In this document: positions 25,301-32,295 of the stretch, piece by piece
Position numbering within the stretch: the first letter of the stretch is position 1
Layout of the letters: each line of letters starts with the position of its first letter
Assembly: GCA_017454165.1 (NCBI GenBank)
Contig: JAFTDN010000038.1
Span: 1 to 41,054 of the forward strand
Length of the DNA: 41,054 nucleotides
Reading direction: 5' to 3'
DNA from: Bacteroidales bacterium
Lineage (GTDB): Bacteria > Bacteroidota > Bacteroidia > Bacteroidales > Tenuifilaceae
Translations under genes and position numbers: made by a program
The notes under the pieces: generated by a model
Told to the model about the DNA's origin: nothing
The model's input: only the letters and a program-made list of their open reading frames with translations
The model's database searches: none

Positions 25301-27785
25301 ATCGCCCGGGGCTACGCTCCTATACAATGGCATGGCATACAGCAACGGAGATGCGCTCACCATCGACCTTTCCCAAACCGTCATGCTCACCGTGGTGGCC
25401 GCCGATGGCAAGCATCGCCAATGCTATTCGTTGGCCAATGTTCGCGCCAATTCCATTAGCGGATTGCAACGCTCTTACGGTGTAACTTATGGCATTGCGC
25501 CTTGGGCTCTTGGTGCTACAGCAGCATCGGGCCTGCCCGTTGAGTATGCCTCAAGCAATAACCGTGTGGCTACCGTATCCAACGGGCAGCTTCATATCGT
25601 GGGCGCAGGGGAGGCCATAATTTCTGCCTATCAAGATGGGGGCAATGGCTTTGGCCCTGCTGCCCCAGCAACATGCAATGTAACGGTGAATGTCAAAGCG
25701 ATTCTTGCTAAGCCGCTCGACCAGCACATATCGTACATCGATACATTGCCATCGATACAGATGCAATATACTGGTTTGGTGAATGATGCAGATACAATGC
25801 TGATACAAATACCTGAATATGAGTTGTTTGTTGATGGTGTGAAATATGACCCCTTAAAAGGTTATCTTCCCCAAGGTTCTCATGATTGGAGGCCCGTTGT
25901 AGCAAGCGGGTATCAGGGTAATTATTATGTATTTTTTGATCCTGCACGTGTCCATGTAGCTAGCTGGCCCGCCGTCAGTACAATCATTGCGGTAGAGAGC
26001 GGCGGCAATCCCGTGAGCGATGCTCACGTAACGCTGTGCTCCGCCGGTCGATGCATAGAGCATAGCACCAGTATCTCGGGCCAAACGCCAAGCATCGACC
26101 TCGAGGGCGGTACTACCTATAGCTACACCGCACAGGCCGATGGCTACGCCGCAGCTACAGGCAAATTTATAGCAGGGACAAGCCCAACCGTAAGCATAGA
26201 GCTGCTGGCGCTGGCCCACACGCTCACCTACACTGCCAATGCTCACGGTGCCATACACGGAAAATCCGCGCAGCGGGTACCCAACCATGGCACGGGACTT
26301 TCCGTAGAGGCCATCCCCGTAAGAGGTTATAGCTTTACGCGGTGGAGCGATGGCAGCACCCAAAACCCACGTACCGACACCAATGTGCAGTCCGATATGG
26401 CGGTTGAGGCCCAATTCTCCCTAAATATCTACACGGTGGAATACCTAGCCGATGCCAATGGCAGCCTCAGCGGCGAACTTGCACAAACAATCGATTTCGA
26501 AAAAAATGGCACACCGGTGACCGCCATTCCCAACGCCAACTACCACTTCGTGGGCTGGAGCGATGGCCGCACCGACAACCCCCGTACCGACATGGGCTCT
26601 GCCAACATGCAGGTGACGGCCCTGTTCGAGTACGCCCCTGAGGTGCTGATAGACCTGCCCTACGCGCAACATTTCGAGGACTCCCCCCTCATGGCGATGC
26701 CCGATGGCTGGTACGTCGAGGACAACCTTGCCACGGGCTCAACAGAGCGCTGGCGCGTACTGGCCGACTACATAGGCATGGCCCGCATGACCGGCAACTT
26801 TGCGCTCGTAGGCACCTACATCGGCGAGAACAGCGAGGCCAATGCGGCGCTGCTCAGCCCATGGTTCAACGTAAGCAACCTCACCGCAGCCGACACCCTC
26901 CACGTGGACTTCCGCTACATGTACGCGGGCTTCGCCCCCACGGCCCACTTCGGACTAAGCTACCGCACCCACCCCGATTCCGCGTGGACAGCGATGTGGG
27001 CAGCCTCCAACCACAACGAAACCCCGCTCGATGTGCTCAACGCAGCGCTCAGCCTCAACTGGCCCCCACTTGGCCAGGCCAACAAGCTACAGCTACGCTG
27101 GAGCTACACCGACCAGCAGGGCTACTGGGCCGCACTCGACAGCTTGCACGTATACGCAACAACAGGCAGCACACTCCACCAGCTCACCATCAACGTAATG
27201 GATAGCGAGGCCAAGCCCATAGAGGGGGCCACGATAACAATTGAGGGACGCACCCTCACCACCGATGCCATCGGCACCGTAAGCGATAGGCTACAGCCTG
27301 GCACCTACATCTACACCGTAGAGAAGGTGGGGTACGGCCCAGCGAGCGGTAGCGTAGCGCTGTCCTGCGACACGATGATAAAGGTAACGCTGGGCAAAGC
27401 CGCCGGACAGCGCAGCCCCGGGCTAAATCTACTAAGCGTACACCCCAACCCCACCACGGGCGAGCTGTGGCTAACGGTGCCTGAGCCTGTCGAAGGCACC
27501 ATCGAAGGCACCGCCACCGCCGAGGTACTGGTGTACAATGCCAGCGGCCAGCTGCTGCTGCGAGTGCCCACGCAGGGGGCCTCGACAGGCCCAGCCCACG
27601 CAGCGGGTCGCATCGGCATCGACCTGAGCGGCCTACCTGCGGGCATATACATAGTACGCATGGGTAGCAGCGCCGCCAAGGTGGTGAAAATTTCAAGACC
27701 ACAGCAACACCATTTAAAACAGCAGGGGCGAGCCAATCAGGTTCGCCCTGCTGTTTTAAAATGGTGTATAGACATCCCACCATGA
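19374..27785 (+). CDS. Giant secreted subtilisin-like (S8) protease with adhesion domains and T9SS sorting domain
   Basis: 2803 residues. Signal peptide (MSNRLLPLLLLTTLSLTAQG), a propeptide region (~25-205), then an S8 catalytic domain with Asp239 (GIWDGNV), His267 (GHGMHVAG), oxyanion Asn371 (AAGNE) and Ser443 (DGTSMATP). Further on: fibronectin/CARDB-like modules, a GEVED-like domain with the acidic loop DWDDDGSF at residue 1430, a LamG-like region (~1620-1770), Ig-like and MBG-like repeats (~1880-2200), two InlB-B-like repeats (~2280-2420, RWSDGSTQNPRTD and GWSDGRTDNPRTD), a cleaved-adhesin-like domain (~2425-2600), a PEGA/carboxypeptidase-regulatory-like repeat (~2602-2670) and a T9SS sorting domain from HPNPTTGELW (2690) to KVVKI (2773). 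A further 30 residues encoded by terminator-like sequence follow. All triad residues are present, so it should be active on the cell surface or outside. Middle domains are assigned by eye and less certain. Confidence 0.9.
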   Translation: MSNRLLPLLLLTTLSLTAQGQQEVRIGQHRYTPPANTDALYAPTRSEAATSPRHLLIQFSTLPTAIERKQLSNNGIRLHEYHGSNTFAATVDVRQIHSSPANANIVAAFTMQPEWKISAQLAEGRVPPHALTASGQLLVLVHFSPTMTEAEVSAQLRGLGLRAQRIDSRFFTIHMQLSRSGLNRLAQLPWVQAIKPTPAPQQLYNRTGRGVIKANVLSTAPELHGRGLTGHGVRVGIWDGNVAPHPDYGSRLHQQEFEMSIEESGGHGMHVAGTVAGAGLIDPAAMGMAPEADFYTYNFNVQSNGLYAFEEMAEARERFGINITQNSYGVYMDNFCDDISPLTYNAFGQDAGIDHIANLYPSLLHLFAAGNEQQSCGFQYGSSTTRLKTALLVGAVNSLSGMTDFSSWGPMDDGRLLPTVCAMGEAVYSTMPDGTYARMDGTSMATPAASGLMALLVERYRQLHNGHEPLSALMRAVAANTADDRGRPGPDYQFGYGVLNGERAAQTIENSWYTSGYISQGDADATHTIAVPAGTRQLRVMLSWTDTISTHEHYFGEPALVNDLDLTVNGHQPWVLDKDFPDNDATQGRDTLNNLEQVTIDHPAAGNYIVKVHANRVVSSRQQYVVVYHIEREGLRLASPVGGERLAPGDEMLVRWYNAEMPVTIELSYDGGQSYTAIACDVAPELQQLAIDIPSDAPATSSALLRVSDGKGVAVSAAPFTIAGVPRLTLTAQGAGCSMGGYVLNWDDIPEASEYQVLRADVAQGSYLHIATVSSNQYSIENQHISNNEHNVFAVQAVYNGIVGRRSLAVRVKSPQPIELTGNTLPFKEIFALGVPQHVELTAGANLSEIYGDMPSYFEPELGERYYMVTPDTNAHDGATVDAPFDGTESNQVVLRLCNIDLTGIAAGTPIMLHFNTMSRRGSDPRTTSMRVRIDGQPVPDIDGAILHHPKQIEESTWTTHYYDLSAYVGQTLSIAIEAAMLTTYDGIGFAHIVIDKMAQQPDLQIAGMQSVQSGHNLGNNNPVSITLFNRYHQALHDVLVSYSINGQHVVTEIIKEIKPYQQLSYTFGARADLSTANDLGERFYIEAMAEIGNDIDISNNTALWEVSSYGNAFVLPYAELIDAGIFDKNSTDAKTVKRVDGSLLFTDDGGAFGSYRTNNQSSVRFVPTNPDKVIRITFQQFDTEYEYDVMSIWTNALGFPGYVGTEPDYMLSDVCDGRAFVSGASDGGLCLTFYSDESFTADGWVALVEEIDPVNMFAIRLHPMAYEPTGQVPVTITVKNLSDSPVANVDVAFVLDNNRVEEQIPSIAPHGSVDYTFTEFADLSELAYHTLSVMVLSSDAMPIDNRVDTMIINDIYCRIDEIANPERVNITGVEMLEGEYYSFYEAASTHVDYQTASTFTAYMQNAELAQLTVYIDNPSRSDAIGVAVDWDDDGSFEQVGMATLRADEYVYTIDLNNGMRPGEHRMRVGVMNASILDPCPAGAISYGSIKDFTLNVIDGPYPMQNDFGIEIEALISGVNLIDAEMLSVVITNNSPNAAAPGLVEVDVDGVTFTEDVTEAVVPFGVLYYDFAQSIDLSAAGEHHVTARLLSPDDDSSNDMSAVDIHNVVPASDGFYAIEMLNADDEHINLGNLNGISFDAMTFTLEAWVKLHPASVNNIFRGKDVVVAVMNRPEIGVENAVVVSFGGQSVFYTDNDVFVPNMWQHVAVSVEPIEHQMFGEYPRPTIYINGVAQELFEEDAHMGYMSETYDKELFAAHRMGGVIKAIRVWETSRTASDIAADMYRLVRQPHGDLPFGCVAEFALDEGPGNSAVHSGYDIATLVSSRGDAVWADPADLVARMNFEEQTEPVVRHDKQSYTVLLDSRANLSSVAGHVQPAWPNATITYNGQPIDGPATFDFGSGTIALQAQAQLFGRNIGYEISISGQHDASNECSLLRLVALGGHGSSDAHVTPIAATNIIELWGLSDLTAVDIDFEVSPGATLLYNGMAYSNGDALTIDLSQTVMLTVVAADGKHRQCYSLANVRANSISGLQRSYGVTYGIAPWALGATAASGLPVEYASSNNRVATVSNGQLHIVGAGEAIISAYQDGGNGFGPAAPATCNVTVNVKAILAKPLDQHISYIDTLPSIQMQYTGLVNDADTMLIQIPEYELFVDGVKYDPLKGYLPQGSHDWRPVVASGYQGNYYVFFDPARVHVASWPAVSTIIAVESGGNPVSDAHVTLCSAGRCIEHSTSISGQTPSIDLEGGTTYSYTAQADGYAAATGKFIAGTSPTVSIELLALAHTLTYTANAHGAIHGKSAQRVPNHGTGLSVEAIPVRGYSFTRWSDGSTQNPRTDTNVQSDMAVEAQFSLNIYTVEYLADANGSLSGELAQTIDFEKNGTPVTAIPNANYHFVGWSDGRTDNPRTDMGSANMQVTALFEYAPEVLIDLPYAQHFEDSPLMAMPDGWYVEDNLATGSTERWRVLADYIGMARMTGNFALVGTYIGENSEANAALLSPWFNVSNLTAADTLHVDFRYMYAGFAPTAHFGLSYRTHPDSAWTAMWAASNHNETPLDVLNAALSLNWPPLGQANKLQLRWSYTDQQGYWAALDSLHVYATTGSTLHQLTINVMDSEAKPIEGATITIEGRTLTTDAIGTVSDRLQPGTYIYTVEKVGYGPASGSVALSCDTMIKVTLGKAAGQRSPGLNLLSVHPNPTTGELWLTVPEPVEGTIEGTATAEVLVYNASGQLLLRVPTQGASTGPAHAAGRIGIDLSGLPAGIYIVRMGSSAAKVVKISRPQQHHLKQQGRANQVRPAVLKWCIDIPP
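27478..27498 (+). repeat. TGAGCCTGTCGAAG element in the protease T9SS domain
   Basis: CTGAGCCTGTCGAAGG (27481-27496) is the reverse complement of the TTCGACAGGCTCAG family found at 18719-18840. It is in frame and encodes the loop PEPVEG at the same place in the sorting domain as the STSSG loop of the LRR protein. A degenerate relative (CCTCGACAGGCCCAGCC) occurs near 27582-27598. Confidence 0.75.
27710..27764 (+). terminator. Long hairpin terminator lying inside the protease reading frame
   Basis: CCATTTAAAACAGCAGG... (from 27710) pairs with the complementary arm ending ...CCTGCTGTTTTAAAATGG (to 27764), about 24 bp with one bulge and one G-A mismatch around a short loop. It has the form of a strong terminator with TTTT at 27753-27756. 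It is followed only at 27783-27785 by the first in-frame stop codon of the protease gene, so a transcript ended here would lack a stop. Confidence 0.85.
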
Positions 27786-27901
27786 CAAACGCATCAAATT
27801 TGTGCGATCACGGCACATCTCGATCGCTAGCCATGGGCAGTCAGCCCAATTCGCAATGCATGAATGCGAAAACACATGACCCTTTGTGCCATATATTTTG
27901 C

Positions 27902-27909
27902 TACCTTTG
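27902..27909 (+). promoter_or_regulatory. -7 box of the M16 protease gene
   Basis: TACCTTTG is an exact TAnnTTTG, 29 bases before the ATG. A TTTG at 27883-27886 is only 15 nt upstream, shorter than the usual 19-21, so the -33 part is uncertain. Confidence 0.65.
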
Positions 27910-27938
27910 CGTCCTCAAATCCATAAACCTTGTAATCC

Positions 27939-30806
27939 ATGAAGAAAATAGCTTTGCTAATGGGATTTATGCTCGTCAGCGCTGCGCTGTTTGCACAGTT
28001 AACGGAGTTCAAGCTCAAGAACGGGCTCACGGTACTAGTGAGCGAAGATCATAGCACCCCCTCGGTATTTGGCTGCGTGGTGGTTAGAGCGGGCTCGGTG
28101 GACGAGCCCACCGAAGCCACGGGCACCGCCCACGACCTAGAGCACGTGATGTTCAAGGGCAGCCAAAAGCTGGGTACCCTTAACTGGGAAGCCGAAAAGG
28201 TTCATTATGATAAGATTATAGCCCTATACGACCAGCTGGCCGCTACGCCCGAGGAGGGCCGGGCCGCCATCCAGCAGCAGATCAACGAGGAGAGCATCAA
28301 GGCCAGCACCTACAGCATCAACAACGAGTACCAAGACCTGATACAGGCCATAGGCGGCACGGCCCTCAACGCCTCCACGGGGCACGACGTAACGCAGTAC
28401 TTCAACGTATTCCCATCGTACCAGCTCAAAAAATGGCTCGAGCTCAATGCCGATAGGTTCGAAGCCCCTGTGTTCCGTGGCTTTCAGGCAGAACTGGAGA
28501 CCGTGTACGAGGAGAAGAACAAGTACAGCGATGACCCGTTCTCCAGCCTGAGCGATTTATTCCTGAAAGAGATTTTTGGAGAGGAATGCCCCTACTCGCG
28601 GCCCATCATCGGGTACTCTGAGCACCTCAAAACCCCCTCCATCAGCAAGCTCATCAAGTACTACAACACCTTCTACGTGCCCGAGAACATGGCGCTGGTG
28701 CTCGCTGGCGATGTGAACGTGGAGGAAGCCCGCCAGCTGGCCGAGCAGACCGTGGGCCGCTGGCCCAAGCGGCCCCTACCCCAGCGCACCGCCATACAGC
28801 AGCCCGTGCTCGAAAAGAACCGCATCGTAAAAAATAAGCTCACCCCCGTCCCCGTAGTGCTGATGGGCTTCAGCGGAGCCGCCAGCACCGATGCCGACCG
28901 CTACAAGCTCGAGGTGCTCGAGGGCGTGCTGAGCAACCGCACCCAGACCGGCCTGCTCGACAAGCTATCCCTTGATGGCGATGCCATGCAGGTATCCCTC
29001 AACATGGTATCGTTCCGACAGGCCGGCCTCATCATGGTGCAGGGCATACCCGTGTTCGACATGGCCCAGATGCGCTTCTCCTCGCTCAAAACACTGGAGG
29101 GCAACATCATGAAGACCATCAAGAGCCTGATGGACGGCCAGGTGGACGACTGGCTGGTGCAGTCGGTGAAGGACAACCTGATAATGACCTACGAGCTGAG
29201 CAAAGAGTCGCACACCAACAACGGCATGATTCTAGCGGGCGCCTTCGCCAACGGTATCAGCCTCGATGAGCTGCAAAGCTACCCCGAGCGCATCAAGGCC
29301 ATCACCAAGGACGATGTTATCGCCATGGCCAAGAAGTACTTCGACAGGCCCTACCTGTCGATGCAATCGCTGCAGGGCACGGCCAAGAAGGACAAAATAG
29401 CCAAGCCCAGCTATAAGGCCCTCACCCCCGCCAAGGGTCGTTCGGAGTACGCCAAGGCGTGGCTCAACGAGGAGGTGAAGGTGCCCGAATTTAAGCCCAT
29501 CGACTTCGCCAAAGACATCAAGCAGGGCGAGCTGGCCAAGGGCGCCAACATGTACTACGTGAACAACCCCCAGAACGATATCTTCTCGCTCACCATCAAG
29601 TACGGCGCGGGCACCAGCGACATACGCGGGCTAGAGCATGCCGTGGGCCTGATGAATCAGGCCGGCATCATGGCCCAGTACACGCCCTACGAGCTCAAGC
29701 GCGAGTTCAGCAAGCTGGGATGCACCGTGCAGTTCTACGCCTCCGACCACGAGACCTTCGTAACCATGCGCGGCAAGGAGGCCAACCTGGCCCGCGCCTG
29801 CCAGATGCTCTCGCGCATGCTGCTCATGCCCTCGCTCGATGAGAAGCAGATGAGCCGCATCATAGGCAACGCCATCGGGGCCCGCCAGGTGGAGGCCAAG
29901 AACAAGGAGGCGCAAAAAGATGCCCTGAGCGAGTACCTCTACCACGGTGGGGCCTCCGAGTACCTCAACCGCCTATCGAACTCAGAGATACAGGCATTCA
30001 GGGTATCGCAGCTGGCCGCCGACTTCATAAAGGCCACCCAGTACGAAACCGAGGTGCACTACGTGGGCAAATCCTCATTCGATGTGGCCAAGGCCACCAT
30101 ATCGAAGAACCTGGCCTTCCCCGCCAACCTCAAGCCCGCCATGAAGAGCGAGACCCCGCTGGCCAACTACACCGAGAACACCATCCTGCTGCTCAACAAC
30201 AAGGAGGCCCGCCAAGGCGATGTGTACCTATACGTGCACGGCGATGAGTACAACAAGCAGCAGCGCGCCGTGATAGACGCATTCAACCAGTACTTCGGCG
30301 GCGGCTTCAACGGCCTGGTGGTACAAGAGCTGCGCGAGCTACGCTCATTCGCCTACACCGCCAGCGGACACTACCGCTACCCCGACTACGACAAGGAAAC
30401 CTCCTACCTACGCGGCTACATAGGCACTCAGGCCGACAAGGTGAACGATGCCATAGAGGAGTTCGTGAAGCTCATAGCCGAGCTGCCCCAGCACCCCGAA
30501 CGCATCAACAACATAAAGGACTACCTAGCTTTGGCCAACATATCATCGACCCCATCGGTGCGCAGCAAGACCCAGGTGGTGGCCAACTGGCTCGACCAGG
30601 GCTACACCCAAGACCCCCGCATCGACCTGCTCAAGGGCTACAAGGCCATGTCGTTTGACAGCATCATGACCTTCTACAACCAGCACATCAAGGGCCGTCC
30701 CATAGCCATAGCAATAGTGGTGAACACCAAAAACATAGACAAGGAACGGCTCAAGAAGTTCGGCAAGGTAATAGAGCTCAAGCCCTCCAACGTGTTCAAA
30801 TACTAA
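27939..30806 (+). CDS. M16 (insulinase-type) zinc metalloprotease, secreted
   Basis: 955 residues, beginning with a signal peptide (MKKIALLMGFMLVSAALFAQ, cleavage after residue ~19), so it acts in the periplasm or at the outer membrane. The inverted zinc motif of the family, HxxEH, is intact at residues 65-69 (HDLEH), and the distal Glu is in ETVYEEKN (~residues 180-190). The protein has the duplicated layout of full-length M16 enzymes: an active N-terminal half (~25-480) and an inactive C-terminal half (~530-940) containing the conserved GGGFNGLVVQELRE segment. Such enzymes degrade peptides in a closed chamber. It has its own promoter and a strong terminator; no link to the neighbouring giant protease beyond position. 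Confidence 0.93.
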   Translation: MKKIALLMGFMLVSAALFAQLTEFKLKNGLTVLVSEDHSTPSVFGCVVVRAGSVDEPTEATGTAHDLEHVMFKGSQKLGTLNWEAEKVHYDKIIALYDQLAATPEEGRAAIQQQINEESIKASTYSINNEYQDLIQAIGGTALNASTGHDVTQYFNVFPSYQLKKWLELNADRFEAPVFRGFQAELETVYEEKNKYSDDPFSSLSDLFLKEIFGEECPYSRPIIGYSEHLKTPSISKLIKYYNTFYVPENMALVLAGDVNVEEARQLAEQTVGRWPKRPLPQRTAIQQPVLEKNRIVKNKLTPVPVVLMGFSGAASTDADRYKLEVLEGVLSNRTQTGLLDKLSLDGDAMQVSLNMVSFRQAGLIMVQGIPVFDMAQMRFSSLKTLEGNIMKTIKSLMDGQVDDWLVQSVKDNLIMTYELSKESHTNNGMILAGAFANGISLDELQSYPERIKAITKDDVIAMAKKYFDRPYLSMQSLQGTAKKDKIAKPSYKALTPAKGRSEYAKAWLNEEVKVPEFKPIDFAKDIKQGELAKGANMYYVNNPQNDIFSLTIKYGAGTSDIRGLEHAVGLMNQAGIMAQYTPYELKREFSKLGCTVQFYASDHETFVTMRGKEANLARACQMLSRMLLMPSLDEKQMSRIIGNAIGARQVEAKNKEAQKDALSEYLYHGGASEYLNRLSNSEIQAFRVSQLAADFIKATQYETEVHYVGKSSFDVAKATISKNLAFPANLKPAMKSETPLANYTENTILLLNNKEARQGDVYLYVHGDEYNKQQRAVIDAFNQYFGGGFNGLVVQELRELRSFAYTASGHYRYPDYDKETSYLRGYIGTQADKVNDAIEEFVKLIAELPQHPERINNIKDYLALANISSTPSVRSKTQVVANWLDQGYTQDPRIDLLKGYKAMSFDSIMTFYNQHIKGRPIAIAIVVNTKNIDKERLKKFGKVIELKPSNVFKY

Positions 30807-30836
30807 ACCACGTAGCACTCTTGCTACAAGCAGCTT

Positions 30837-30870
30837 AGGCCGCCCCCGCAGGGGGTGGCCTTTGTTTTTG
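30837..30870 (+). terminator. Intrinsic terminator after the M16 gene
   Basis: AGGCCGCCCCC (30837-30847) pairs with GGGGGTGGCCT (30851-30861; one G-T pair) around a GCA loop and is followed by TTGTTTTTG. Confidence 0.85.
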
Positions 30871-30896
30871 TGCCAAAAACCCGCTATCTTAGCGGG
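30861..30896 (+). promoter_or_regulatory. Probable purB promoter with an inverted repeat over the -7 box
   Basis: TTTG (30861-30864), a 20-nt spacer, TATCTTAG (30885-30892; one mismatch to TAnnTTTG). CCCGCT (30880-30885) and AGCGGG (30891-30896) form a perfect 6-bp inverted repeat centred on the -7 box, which could be an operator. The promoter overlaps the T-tail of the preceding terminator. Confidence 0.5.
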
Positions 30897-30927
30897 CCAA
30901 TACTAGAATAACCTATATTATTACACC

Positions 30928-32265
30928 ATGCTAAACGCAATATCCCCCGTCGACGGACGCTATAGCAACAAAGTACAGGAGCTGCAGCCCCTATTCTCTG
31001 AGATGGCCCTGATACGCTACCGCGTGTGGGTCGAGGTGGAGTACCTCATCGCCCTGAGCGAGATACCCATTGAGCCCCTGAGCGGGCTCACACAGGCCGA
31101 CATAGCCGCCCTGCGCGGCATTGCAGAGCACTTCGGGGCCGACCAGGCCCAACGCGTGAAGGACATCGAGCGCACCACCAACCACGACGTGAAAGCCGTG
31201 GAGTACTTCCTGAAGGAGCAGCTCGACACCATGGGCCTAGCCCGCTACCGCGAGTTCATACACTTCGGCCTCACCTCGCAGGACATCAACAACACGGCCT
31301 TCCCCGCCATGGTGCGCGATGCCGTGAACGATGCCTACCTGCCCTGCCTCGATGCGCTCGCCGCGCAGCTGAGCGGGCTGGCCCAGCAGTGGCGCGGCAT
31401 AGCCATGCTAGCCCGCACCCACGGCCAACCCGCATCGCCCACCCGCCTGGGCAAGGAGCTGATGGTGTTCGTGGAGCGCCTACGCGTACAGCGCGAGCAC
31501 CTGCTCCGAATACCATTCTCGGCCAAGTTCGGCGGAGCCACGGGCAACCTCAACGCCCACCACGTGGCCTACCCCGAGGTGGACTGGGTAGAATTTGCCA
31601 ACAAATTTGTGGACAATACATTAGGACTGCACCGCTCGCGCACCACCACCCAGATTGAGCACTACGACAACCTAGCCGCCCTGTTCGATGCCATACGCCG
31701 CCTAAACACCGTACTGATCGACCTATGCCGCGATGTGTGGGCCTACATATCGATGGACTACTTCAAACAACGCATAGTGGCCGGTGAGGTGGGCTCATCG
31801 GCCATGCCCCACAAGGTAAACCCCATCGATTTCGAGAACGCCGAGGGCAATCTGGGCATGGCCAACGCCATACTTGGCCATCTGGCCCAAAAACTACCCA
31901 TATCGCGCCTACAGCGCGACCTGACCGACTCCACCGTGCTGCGCAACGTGGGCGTACCGTTCGCCCACACGCTCATAGCCCTAAAATCGATACAGAAAGG
32001 GCTGGGCAAGCTCATAGTGAACCAGCCCGCCATAGAGGCCGACCTAGAGCGCAACTGGATGGTGGTGGCCGAGGGCATACAAACCGTGCTGCGCCGCGAG
32101 GGCTACCCCAACCCCTACGAGGCCCTAAAAGCCCTTACGCGCACCAATAGCCATGTGGGGCAGGCCGAGATTGCTGCATTCATAGACAGCCTCGATGTAC
32201 CCCCCGCCGTGAAAGACGAATTGCGCCGCATAAGCCCATCAAACTACGTGGGCGTGGACTTCTAG
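30928..32265 (+). CDS. purB: Adenylosuccinate lyase
   Basis: A 445-residue cytosolic enzyme of purine synthesis that releases fumarate from SAICAR and from adenylosuccinate. The N-terminus (SPVDGRYSNKVQELQPLFSE) and length match the E. coli-type subfamily. Visible are the substrate-binding TTNHDVKAVEYFLK and the superfamily signature loop GSSAMPHKVNPIDFENAEGN at residues ~290-309, with the flexible-loop Ser. Start ATG 30928 follows an A/T-rich leader. It is followed by an ABC exporter after 30 bases, opening a run of five closely spaced genes. Confidence 0.97.
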   Translation: MLNAISPVDGRYSNKVQELQPLFSEMALIRYRVWVEVEYLIALSEIPIEPLSGLTQADIAALRGIAEHFGADQAQRVKDIERTTNHDVKAVEYFLKEQLDTMGLARYREFIHFGLTSQDINNTAFPAMVRDAVNDAYLPCLDALAAQLSGLAQQWRGIAMLARTHGQPASPTRLGKELMVFVERLRVQREHLLRIPFSAKFGGATGNLNAHHVAYPEVDWVEFANKFVDNTLGLHRSRTTTQIEHYDNLAALFDAIRRLNTVLIDLCRDVWAYISMDYFKQRIVAGEVGSSAMPHKVNPIDFENAEGNLGMANAILGHLAQKLPISRLQRDLTDSTVLRNVGVPFAHTLIALKSIQKGLGKLIVNQPAIEADLERNWMVVAEGIQTVLRREGYPNPYEALKALTRTNSHVGQAEIAAFIDSLDVPPAVKDELRRISPSNYVGVDF

Positions 32266-32295
32266 AACATCTCAGCACAACCCTAAAAGATACGT

